The position numbers and the translations under genes were made by a program. The notes beneath the pieces were generated by a model that saw only the letters and a list, made by a program, of their open reading frames with translations, ran no database searches and was not told where the DNA came from. Below, one piece after another: positions 7,990 to 15,419 of a DNA stretch of 64,000 nucleotides. Location: NCBI GenBank assembly GCA_963835165.1, contig CAWIGD010000062.1, forward strand, positions 9,312 through 73,311, given 5' to 3'. The number at the start of each line of letters is the position of its first letter. Positions within the stretch are counted from its first letter, which is position 1. This DNA is from VAZQ01 sp963835165. Lineage in GTDB: Bacteria; Pseudomonadota; Alphaproteobacteria; Rhizobiales; Xanthobacteraceae.

Positions 7990-9226
7990 TGGCGAAAGTG
8001 GCTTCGGCCGCCCGCGTCGAGGCGGGCGCATTGAGGGGACTCACGCCGCCCGAGCCTTCGACATCCTTGATCTGACCGTCGGCCGGTCGATAGACGCCGG
8101 CGACCGAGATGCCGTAGTCGGGCGCCACCAGACTGTAGCAGGTGTTGATGAGCTTGGGATCGTCCGGCTTGCCGCCTGCGACCAGTTTCGCCACCGCCGC
8201 CGCGCAGACCTTGGCCTGGGCGTTGGCGGAGAACGCGGATTTCGGCATCCCGCCCGCGATCGAGGCGTCACCGACGACGTGGATGTTCGGCTGCAGCTTG
8301 GATTCGAATGTCACCGGATCGATCGGGCACCACCCGGTACGGTCGGCGGCTCCCGCGATCTCGGCGATGCGCGCCGCCTTCTGCGGCGGAATGACATTGG
8401 CGACGTCGGCCTTGTAGCGTGCGAAATCGGTGACCAGCGTCATCGCACCGACGTCGACCGAGGTGACCTTGCCGCCGGTCGAGAGCGACACCCATTCGAG
8501 GTTCGGATAGAGCGCCTTCCAGGCGCTCTGGAACAGGCCCTGCTTCGAGAACGCGTCCTTGGCATCGAGCACGATGAGCTTCGACTTCGGCTTCTTGGTC
8601 TTGAGATAATAGGCAATCAGGCTCGCGCGCTCGTACGGGCCGGGCGGGCAGCGGAAGGGATTGGCGGGCGCCGAGATCACCACCGTGCCGCCGTCCTCCA
8701 TGGCTTCGAGCTGGCGGCGCAGCAGCAGCGTCTGCTCGCCGGCCTTCCACGCATGCGGCATGCGTTCGGCGGCGGCTTCGGTGTAGCCCGGCAGGCCGTC
8801 CCAGCGGATGTCGATTCCGGGCGACAGCACCAGGCGGTCGTAGGGAAGCCGGGTACCGTTACCAAGCGTCACGCTGCGGCCCTGGGCGTCGATCGCGGTC
8901 GCGGGCGAGATCTGGACGGTGACCTGGTCGGCGGCGAGTTTGTCGTAGCCGAACTCCTGCGCCTTGAGGTCGCGCAGGCCGACGATGACGAGGTTGCTGA
9001 ACGGGCAGGCAGTGAATGTCGGATTGGCCTCGACCAAGGTCACGGCGATGCGGGGGTCGATGCGTCGGATGAAACGGGCGCACGTCGCGCCGCCAAATCC
9101 GCCGCCTACGACGACCACGCGTCCGCCCGCGCCTTGGGCGATCGCCGGAAGCGGCAGCACGGCCGCCGAAGCTCCCGCAACCGCGGTCTTGAGGAAATCA
9201 CGCCGGCTCGTGCGTCTTGCAGTCAT
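7949..9226 (-). CDS. fccB: Flavocytochrome c sulfide dehydrogenase flavoprotein (FccB/SoxF)
   Basis: 425 residues. FccB is the periplasmic FAD subunit that oxidises sulfide and passes electrons to the cytochrome FccA. A Tat signal (TSRRDFLKTAV, residues 6-16) precedes the dinucleotide fold VVVVGGGFGGA (37-47). C74 in TACPFSN, C193 in FRCPPGPYE and C300 in GWCPIDP are candidates for the redox-active disulfide; the domain order matches the family, and the C-terminal FCSD flavin-binding region is present. The start has AAGGAGG 8 bases upstream. The gene directly follows the frame-disrupted fccA and overlaps soxX, giving an fccAB-soxXYZA operon. Confidence 0.93.
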   Translation of the reverse strand: MTARRTSRRDFLKTAVAGASAAVLPLPAIAQGAGGRVVVVGGGFGGATCARFIRRIDPRIAVTLVEANPTFTACPFSNLVIVGLRDLKAQEFGYDKLAADQVTVQISPATAIDAQGRSVTLGNGTRLPYDRLVLSPGIDIRWDGLPGYTEAAAERMPHAWKAGEQTLLLRRQLEAMEDGGTVVISAPANPFRCPPGPYERASLIAYYLKTKKPKSKLIVLDAKDAFSKQGLFQSAWKALYPNLEWVSLSTGGKVTSVDVGAMTLVTDFARYKADVANVIPPQKAARIAEIAGAADRTGWCPIDPVTFESKLQPNIHVVGDASIAGGMPKSAFSANAQAKVCAAAVAKLVAGGKPDDPKLINTCYSLVAPDYGISVAGVYRPADGQIKDVEGSGGVSPLNAPASTRAAEATFANGWFSTITQEVFG

Positions 9227-9241
9227 GATCGGCCTCCTTCC

Positions 9242-9546
9242 TCAATCCTTTTGCGCGCCATACCAAGCCGCAATGGCCTTGACCTCGTCGTCGGAGAAGC
9301 CCTTGGCGATGCGGTCCATCACGGTCGAGGGAAGTTGCCCCGACTTGAACGCCTGCATCGCGGTGACGATGTCCGCCGGATTGCGGCCGTTGAGCCGCGG
9401 CACGGTCGTGTCCGCTGTACGACCCGCGGGGTGGCAGCCGGAGCAGGCGAGGGCGCCGGGCGGAGCGTCCGCCGGGCCGCCGCCGCAGCGTAATCGATCA
9501 AAGCGAAAACCAGGGCAGCGGCAGTCACAATGCGTGTGACATCCAT
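9242..9546 (-). CDS. fccA: Flavocytochrome c cytochrome subunit FccA, frame disrupted
   Basis: Reading from the ATG at 9546 (GGGAGG 7 bases upstream) gives a signal peptide, MDVTRIVTAAALVFALIDYAA, then nonsense rich in Arg and Pro. In the frame two bases on, the rest of a small class I cytochrome c appears: GALACSGCHPAG with the haem motif CSGCH, then VPRLNGRNPADIV and SDDEVKAIAAWYGAQKD, ending at a stop 15 bases before fccB. The switch falls within 9472-9487, a GCG-repeat/GCCCGG run, and one missing base would restore a protein of about 100 residues. Either a sequencing deletion or a real null mutation; the rest of the operon is intact, which favours the first. Confidence 0.8.
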
Positions 9547-9598
9547 GTCAGAGCCTCCCGAAATGCTGCTCCGTGCCGATTGCGGCCGTGCGTTTTTC

Positions 9599-11758
9599 TT
9601 ATGCGCTCCTCAAATCGTGGTTTTTGAGCGGCAGGGAGCGAATGCGCTTGCCCGTCGCTGCGAAAAGGGCGTTGCAAAGAGCCGGGGCGAGCGGAGGCAC
9701 GGGAGTTTCCCCGGCCCCGCCCCAGACACCCTGGCTTTCCACGATCACCGTCTCCACGCGCGGCATGTCGGCGAGACGGAGCATCGGATAATCGTGGAAG
9801 TTCGACTGTTCGACCTGCCCGTGCTTGATGGTGATCTCGCCGTAAAGCGCCGCGGTGAGGCCAAAGACGATGGCGCTCTCGGTCTGCATTTCGACGCTGA
9901 GCGGATTGACCACGTGACCGGCGTCGATCGCCGATACCACGCGGTGCACCCGCACCTCGCCGTCCTCGTCAACCGAGGCCTCGACGATCTGGGCGCAGAT
10001 GCTGCTTTGCGAATTGTGCAGCGCAATGCCGCGAAACACGCCCGGCGGCAAAGCCGAGCCCCACTCGGCGCGCGCTGCCGCGGCGTCGAGCACCGCGAGC
10101 TCCTTCGGCATTTTTGCCAGCAGCATGCGCCTGAACAGATAGGGGTCGGCGCCCGCGGCATACGCCATCTCGTCGACGAAGCTTTCTTTGAAGAACGCGT
10201 TCTGCGAATGGTTGACGCTGCGCCAGACTCCGACCGGCACATGCGTATTGCGCATCGCGAAATCGACGCGGTAGTTCGGCACATGATAGGGCATGTCTTC
10301 CAGCAGGCCCTGGAGAAAATTCCGATCGACGCCGAACTGCATGACGCGCGGAGAGACCGCCGCGATGATGGACTGGCCGGAGGTGCGGATTTTCCACGCG
10401 ATCGGAATCCCGTCGGCGTCGAGGCCGGCGGTCATCCTGGCGCTCGCCACCGGGCGGTAGAAGCCGTGGCGCGTGTCCTCCTCGCGGGTCCAGACGAGCT
10501 TCACCGGCTCGCTGACCTCTTTCGCGATCAAGACCGCCTGCCGCACGAAATCCTGGAAGATGCCGCGCCGGCCGAAGCCGCAGCCCAGCATCATCTTGTG
10601 GACCACGACCTTGTCGGCCGGCACGCCGGCTGCGTCCGCAGCGATGGCAAGCGCGGTTTCGCCGTCTTGCGTGGGCGCCCAGATCTCGACCCGGTCCGCC
10701 GTCACATGCGCCGTGCAGTTTTGCGGCTCCATGGTGGCATGACCGAGGAAGGGCACCTCGTAGTCCGCTTCGATGCGCTTGACCGCTTGACCGAGGGCGC
10801 GGTCGACGTCGCCGTCGTTGCGACCGACGCGCGCGTCCCCGGCGCTCAGGCCCGCATGCAATTCCTCGCGAATTGTGTCGCTGGAAACGCGGGCGTAGTC
10901 CGCAAAATCCCAGGTCACCGGCAGCATCTCCGCCGCCTTTTTCGCGCGCCACCAGCTGTCCGCCACGACCGCCACCGCGTCCGGGAGTTTCACCACGCGG
11001 CGGATGCCTTTCATGCCGGCAAGCTTGGTCTCGTCGACAGACCGCAACGTCCCCTTGAACACCGGGCATTGCACGATGGCGGCGTAAAGCATGCCGGGCA
11101 AATGAACGTCGATGGCGTAGATCGGCTTGCCCGTGACTTTGTCCGGGACGTCGAGCCGCCGTTGCCGGGTCCCGATCAGCTTCCAGTCCTTCGGATCCTT
11201 CAACCGGACCTGTGCCGGCGGTGTCATGCCGGCGGCCTCCGCGGCGACGCGGCCGAAGGCCGTGGTGCGTCCGCTCGGGCCATGGGTGATGACGCCGTTC
11301 GCTGCGGTGCATTCCGTGGCCGGCACGTTCCAGCAGGTGGCGGCGGCCGCAATGAGCATCTCGCGCGCGGTGGCGCCGGCGCGCCGCAAGTCATTCTGCG
11401 ACGCCGTGATGGAGCGGCTGGCGCCGGTCGACATGTTGCCCCAGGCCCGGTTGCGCCTGCGGTTCTCATGCGGCGAGGCGAATTCGGCCTTCACCTTGGT
11501 CCAGTCGCATTCCAGTTCTTCGGCCACCAGCATCGGCAGCGCGGTAAAGCTGCCCTGACCCATCTCCGATTTGGCGACACGAATGATGACGCTGTCATCG
11601 GGTTCGATCACGATCCAGACCGTGATTTCGCTGCTGGACTCGGACGCGCGAATGGTCCGTGAACCGAGCGGGATGTCGAAGCCGAGCGCGAGCGCGCCAC
11701 CGACGGCCGCGGCACTGGCGAGAAAGGCGCGGCGATTGATCTGCGGGACGCGGCTCAC
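9599..11758 (-). CDS. Molybdopterin-binding large subunit of xanthine-dehydrogenase family (IorB-like), copy 1
   Basis: 719 residues. The large subunit of a two-subunit molybdenum hydroxylase, which inserts water-derived oxygen into an N-heterocycle or oxidises an aldehyde. The N-terminus has a Tat motif (NRRAFLASAA, residues ~7-16), indicating folded export, as in isoquinoline 1-oxidoreductase IorB. Seen: EMGQGS near residue 60, the substrate/Moco segment GCGFGRRG, and GGAGETPVPP near the C-terminus containing the catalytic Glu of the family. The start is GTG at 11758, overlapping the small-subunit stop by four bases (GTGA). It is more divergent from copies 2 and 3 than those are from each other. 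Substrate unknown. Confidence 0.9.
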   Translation of the reverse strand: MSRVPQINRRAFLASAAAVGGALALGFDIPLGSRTIRASESSSEITVWIVIEPDDSVIIRVAKSEMGQGSFTALPMLVAEELECDWTKVKAEFASPHENRRRNRAWGNMSTGASRSITASQNDLRRAGATAREMLIAAAATCWNVPATECTAANGVITHGPSGRTTAFGRVAAEAAGMTPPAQVRLKDPKDWKLIGTRQRRLDVPDKVTGKPIYAIDVHLPGMLYAAIVQCPVFKGTLRSVDETKLAGMKGIRRVVKLPDAVAVVADSWWRAKKAAEMLPVTWDFADYARVSSDTIREELHAGLSAGDARVGRNDGDVDRALGQAVKRIEADYEVPFLGHATMEPQNCTAHVTADRVEIWAPTQDGETALAIAADAAGVPADKVVVHKMMLGCGFGRRGIFQDFVRQAVLIAKEVSEPVKLVWTREEDTRHGFYRPVASARMTAGLDADGIPIAWKIRTSGQSIIAAVSPRVMQFGVDRNFLQGLLEDMPYHVPNYRVDFAMRNTHVPVGVWRSVNHSQNAFFKESFVDEMAYAAGADPYLFRRMLLAKMPKELAVLDAAAARAEWGSALPPGVFRGIALHNSQSSICAQIVEASVDEDGEVRVHRVVSAIDAGHVVNPLSVEMQTESAIVFGLTAALYGEITIKHGQVEQSNFHDYPMLRLADMPRVETVIVESQGVWGGAGETPVPPLAPALCNALFAATGKRIRSLPLKNHDLRSA

Positions 11759-12237
11759 GGGCTCTTTATCCCGCTCACGCGTTGGTTTGCCGCGGCATGG
11801 ATCGCGGCGCGGACGCGTTGATAGGTGCCGCAACGGCATATGTTGGTGATGGCGGCATCGATGTCCGCGTCGGTCGGGCTCGGATTTTCGTGGAGCAGCG
11901 CGGCCACGGCCATGATCATCCCGCTTTGGCAATAGCCACATTGCGGAACGTCGAGATCGATCCACGCCCGCTGCACGGGGTGCAGAGCGTCGTCCGTTCC
12001 CAGACCTTCAATGGTGGTGATGTGCTTGTCCCCGACCGCGCTCACCGGCAGCGCACAGGAGCGCACCGGCGCGCCGTCGACATGCACCGTGCAGGCACCG
12101 CATTGTGCGATGCCGCAACCGAATCTTGTCCCCATCAGCCCAAGCGTATCCCGCAGCACCCACAGCAGGGGCATGTCGGAATCGTCGGAATCAACGTCGA
12201 TATCGTAGGCTTGCCCGTTAACGGTCAGCCGCGTCAT
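11755..12237 (-). CDS. [2Fe-2S] small subunit of molybdenum hydroxylase (IorA-like), copy 1
   Basis: 160 residues carrying two [2Fe-2S] clusters. The N-terminal ferredoxin-like domain has FGCGIAQCGACTVHVDG followed by the fourth cysteine in VRSCALP; the C-terminal helical domain has CGYCQSGM and ICRCGTYQR. It passes electrons from the molybdenum site of its partner at 9599 to an external acceptor. No FAD (CoxM-like) subunit is nearby, so the enzyme is the two-subunit, exported IorAB type. The pair is transcribed small-large, the reverse of the usual CoxMSL order but normal for IorAB. It lacks the palindrome found upstream of copies 2 and 3. Confidence 0.93.
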   Translation of the reverse strand: MTRLTVNGQAYDIDVDSDDSDMPLLWVLRDTLGLMGTRFGCGIAQCGACTVHVDGAPVRSCALPVSAVGDKHITTIEGLGTDDALHPVQRAWIDLDVPQCGYCQSGMIMAVAALLHENPSPTDADIDAAITNICRCGTYQRVRAAIHAAANQRVSGIKSP

Positions 12238-12395
12238 CCCCCCACCCCAACTGAAACTGCCGCGCCTCCACGCCGGCTCGCGATCACCTCAGGCGTAGGT
12301 TTAAGACGACAATCCAGGCAAAAAGTAGCCCTGCCGGCGCAAAGCCTGCGACTTTCGCGCCGGCCCGGCCAGCTCATCTGATCCCGCAAATGGAA

Positions 12396-12418
12396 GCGGC
12401 GGCCGCTAGGGCCGCCGC
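12396..12418 (-). terminator. Hairpin downstream of molybdenum hydroxylase copy 2
   Basis: GCGGCGGCC and GGCCGCCGC form a perfect 9-bp stem with a 5-base loop 26 bases past the stop of the large subunit at 12444. The tail on the minus strand (TTCCATTTGC) is only moderately T-rich, so the terminator call is tentative. Confidence 0.45.
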
Positions 12419-12443
12419 CGGGATTCTCGCAGGCTATTTGGCG

Positions 12444-14633
12444 TCAAGACATCTGGATGTTGTGGTTCTTCAGCGGGAACGAGCGAATGCGCTGGCCCGT
12501 CGCCTTGAAGAACGCATTGAGTACGGCGGGGGCGGCCACGCAGATCGTTGGCTCGCCCACACCGCCCCAAGGCTCACTGCCGCCGGCCGGCATGACGATC
12601 GATTCGACGACCGGCATTTCGGCGATGCGCATCGAGTTGTAGGTGTCGAAGTTGGTTTGCTCGATACGGCCGTCCTTGACGGTGCACTCGCCGTAGAACA
12701 ATGCCGACAGGCCGTAGACGAACGAGCCCGCGACTTGCCGGTCGATCTGAGCGGGATTGACGGCGTAGCCCGGATCGGTGGCGCCGACGATCCGGTGGAC
12801 CTTGATCTTGTTTCCGCCGGTGACCGAGACCTCCGCGGCCGCCGCCACGTAGCTGCCAAACGCCTTCATCTGGGCAAGACCACGATAGACGCCCTGGGGC
12901 GCGGGCTTGCCCCATCCGATCCGTTCGGCCACGGCATTGAGCGCCGCCAGGTTCCTCGGGTACTTGCTCATCAGCTTGCGGCGGAATTCGAGCTCATCCT
13001 GGCCCACCGCTTGCGCCAGTTCATCCATGAAGCACTCGATGAAGATGGCGTTCTGGTTGATATTCACGCCCCGCCAGAAACCCGGCAGGATGTGCGGGTT
13101 GCGCATGGCGTGGTCGATCAGCAGGTTCGGAACGGAGTAGCCGAACGAGTGCTCGCCGTTGCCGGGCAGCAGACCCTGAAAGGTGAGAGGGTCCTTGCCG
13201 TTGTCGAGGTTCTGCGGGAAGACGTTCGCCAGGATCGACTGGCCTGACAGCCGCATGTGCAGCCCGGTCAGCTCGTTGTTGGCATCGAAGCCGCCGACCA
13301 GCTTGCACTGCATGACCGGGTGGTACCGCCCGTGGGTCATGTCCTCCTCACGCGACCACAACAGCTTCACCGGCGTGCCGGGCATCTGCTTGGCGATGAG
13401 GACTGCCTGGGTGGTGTAATCGTGGAAGGCGCCCCGGCGGCCAAACCCGCCGCCGAGATGGAGCTTGTAGACCTCGCATTTGTCGGCCGGTAGTCCCGAC
13501 GCCGCCAGGGTCGCGCCGAACGCAGCTTCGCCGTTCTGGGTCGGGCCCCACACTTGGCATCTATCGGGCGTGTAGAGCGCCGTGGCGTTCATCGGCTCCA
13601 TGGGGGCGTGGTTCTGGTAGGGATAGGCGTAGACCGCCTCGACTTTCTTCGCGGCCTTCGCGATCGCGTCCTTGGCCTCGCCGTTCTTGTTGCCGACGAA
13701 CGCGTCGGGCGCGTCGAGGCCGGCCTTGAGCCATTCCGCGATGCTCGCGCTCGAGACCTTGGCGTTCTCGCCCTCGTCCCAGACGATCGGGAGCGCGTCG
13801 AGCGCGGTCTTGGCCTGCCACCAGGTATCCGCCACCACCGCGACACCGGAATCGCCGACCTGGACCACCTTCTTCACGCCCGGCATGTTCGTGATCTTGG
13901 CGGCGTCGAAGCTCTTGATCTTGCCGCCCTGCACCGGGCAGTCCTTGATTGCGGCCGTGAGCATCCCCGGCAGCTTGAGATCGGCGCCGTAGACCTGCTT
14001 GCCCGTGAGCTTGTCCAGGGTGTCGAGGCGCTTGAGGGGTTTGCCCGCGATCTTCCAGTCTTTCGGATCCTTGAGCTTGACGTCCTTCGGCGGCTCGACC
14101 TTGGCAGCGGCTTCCGCCACTTTGCCGTAGGTCGTGGTGCGGCCGGACGGCGTGTGCGTGATCACGCTGTTGGCGGCGGTCACTTCCGACACCGGGACCT
14201 TCCACTCGTTGGCCGCGGCTTGCTTGAGCATCTCGCGTGCGGCCGCGCCGCCTTGCCGGACGTATTCGTGCGACATGCGGATGCCGCGGCTGCCGCCGGT
14301 CGAGAAATCACCCCACACGCGCTTGCGAGCGACGCTCTGGCCGGGCGTGGGATATTCGGTCGTGACCTTCGACCAGTCGCATTCGAGTTCCTCGGCGACC
14401 AGTTGGGCGAGCCCGGTGAGGGTACCTTGACCCATCTCCGAGCGGGCAACGCGGATGACGACCGTGTCGTCCGGGCGGATCACCACCCAGGCGTTGACTT
14501 CCGGCGTGCCGTCCGCTGCGCGGATGACTTGCGGCCCGCCGAAGGGAATGTCGAGACCAAGCGCAAGCCCGCCGCCGGCGGCGGCTGCGCTCACGACAAA
14601 GGCGCGGCGATTGATTTTTGGCATGTGATTCAT
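12444..14633 (-). CDS. Molybdopterin-binding large subunit (IorB-like), copy 2
   Basis: 729 residues, same family as the genes at 9599 and 15420. Tat motif INRRAFVVSAA near residues 6-16, then EMGQGTLTGLAQLVAEELECDW, LGGGFGRRGAFHD in the middle, and WGGVGEPTICVAAP near the C-terminus with the catalytic Glu. The start at 14633 has GGGAGG 5 bases upstream and lies 14 bases after its small subunit. By eye it is about 70% identical to copy 3 over the N-terminal 200 residues. Likely an exported hydroxylase or aldehyde oxidase for an aromatic or heterocyclic compound; the tandem copies may cover different substrates. Confidence 0.92.
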   Translation of the reverse strand: MNHMPKINRRAFVVSAAAAGGGLALGLDIPFGGPQVIRAADGTPEVNAWVVIRPDDTVVIRVARSEMGQGTLTGLAQLVAEELECDWSKVTTEYPTPGQSVARKRVWGDFSTGGSRGIRMSHEYVRQGGAAAREMLKQAAANEWKVPVSEVTAANSVITHTPSGRTTTYGKVAEAAAKVEPPKDVKLKDPKDWKIAGKPLKRLDTLDKLTGKQVYGADLKLPGMLTAAIKDCPVQGGKIKSFDAAKITNMPGVKKVVQVGDSGVAVVADTWWQAKTALDALPIVWDEGENAKVSSASIAEWLKAGLDAPDAFVGNKNGEAKDAIAKAAKKVEAVYAYPYQNHAPMEPMNATALYTPDRCQVWGPTQNGEAAFGATLAASGLPADKCEVYKLHLGGGFGRRGAFHDYTTQAVLIAKQMPGTPVKLLWSREEDMTHGRYHPVMQCKLVGGFDANNELTGLHMRLSGQSILANVFPQNLDNGKDPLTFQGLLPGNGEHSFGYSVPNLLIDHAMRNPHILPGFWRGVNINQNAIFIECFMDELAQAVGQDELEFRRKLMSKYPRNLAALNAVAERIGWGKPAPQGVYRGLAQMKAFGSYVAAAAEVSVTGGNKIKVHRIVGATDPGYAVNPAQIDRQVAGSFVYGLSALFYGECTVKDGRIEQTNFDTYNSMRIAEMPVVESIVMPAGGSEPWGGVGEPTICVAAPAVLNAFFKATGQRIRSFPLKNHNIQMS

Positions 14634-14647
14634 GGCTGCCTCCCCAC

Positions 14648-15097
14648 TCACGCGTTCGCCGCGGCGTGGATCGCCGTGCGCACCTGCTGGAACGTGCCGC
14701 AACGGCAGATATTGGTGATGTTGGCGTCGATGTCGGCGTCGGTCGGCTTCGGCTTGTCCTTGAGCAGCGCCGCCACCGCCATGATCATGCCGCACTGGCA
14801 ATAGCCGCACTGCGGCACGTCGTGTTCGAGCCAGGCCTTCTGCACCTTGTGCAGTGCGCCATTCTGCGCCAGCCCTTCGATGGTGGTGATCTTCTTGCCG
14901 TCGACCGCGCTCAACGGCACCGAGCACGAGCGCATCGCGATGCCGTCGACATGGACGGTGCAGGCGCCGCACTGGGCGATGCCGCAACCGTATTTGGTGC
15001 CGGTCAATCCGATCGTGTCCCGCAACACCCAAAGCAGCGGAGTGCTGGGGTCGACGTCGACCTGATGAGTTGTCCCGTTGACGCTGAGAGCAGCCAT
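14648..15097 (-). CDS. [2Fe-2S] small subunit (IorA-like), copy 2
   Basis: 149 residues with both cluster motifs: CGIAQCGACTVHVDG plus SCSVPL, and CGYCQCGM plus ICRCGTFQQ. The start at 15097 has GGGAGG 7 bases upstream; the longer open frame upstream has no ribosome site and reads into the promoter region. Counting by eye, it differs from copy 3 (17612) at only 8 of 149 positions, far closer than the large subunits are to each other. A palindrome, probably an operator, lies 96 bases upstream. Confidence 0.94.
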   Translation of the reverse strand: MAALSVNGTTHQVDVDPSTPLLWVLRDTIGLTGTKYGCGIAQCGACTVHVDGIAMRSCSVPLSAVDGKKITTIEGLAQNGALHKVQKAWLEHDVPQCGYCQCGMIMAVAALLKDKPKPTDADIDANITNICRCGTFQQVRTAIHAAANA

Positions 15098-15192
15098 GTG
15101 CAGTCCTCCCGTGAGCCGCCATGCGAGTGGCGGTGTTCGACGCGGCGGCAACCCCTCGGTTGCGCGGCGTGCGCTGTCCTGAAGCCAGCTTG

Positions 15193-15212
15193 TTTCAATT
15201 CTAATATGGAAA
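15193..15212. promoter_or_regulatory. Operator-like inverted repeat upstream of molybdenum hydroxylase copy 2
   Basis: TTTCAAT-TCTAAT-ATGGAAA, an inverted repeat with 7-base arms and one mismatch, in the 322-base gap between copies 2 and 3. The same site, with perfect arms and the same 6-base spacer, occurs at the same distance upstream of copy 3. The AT-rich palindrome fits a MarR-type site, and a MarR gene lies at 18330. The rest of the gap 15098-15419 holds only the terminator at 15344 and a second GC-rich hairpin near 15385-15410. Confidence 0.6.
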
Positions 15213-15343
15213 TGGCGGCTCCGCGAGATCGAATCGGCGGCAGTCCAGAGAACGCCTGCCCACGAGCGGGGTGTTTCAGAAAATTGGGCCGCTTGTTCAA
15301 AGGTTTGTCGCGGCCGGCGGCGCCAGGCGGACACCAATGAAAA

Positions 15344-15370
15344 CGGCGCGACCGGGGTGCGGTCGCGCCG
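15344..15370 (-). terminator. Rho-independent terminator of molybdenum hydroxylase copy 3
   Basis: CGGCGCGACC and GGTCGCGCCG form a perfect 10-bp stem with a 7-base loop. On the minus strand it is followed by TTTTCATTGG, 50 bases after the stop at 15420. Confidence 0.7.
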
Positions 15371-15419
15371 GGTTCGTCAGGTATCCGAGGCGGCGGCCCT
15401 GGGCCGCCGCGTTTCTTCG

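Noticed and set aside
7937..11662. Long plus-strand open frames opposite fccB and the molybdenum hydroxylase copy 1
   Set aside because: They are antisense shadows of GC-rich genes, with Arg/His/Gly-rich composition, no ribosome sites and no motifs, while the minus-strand genes have complete family signatures.
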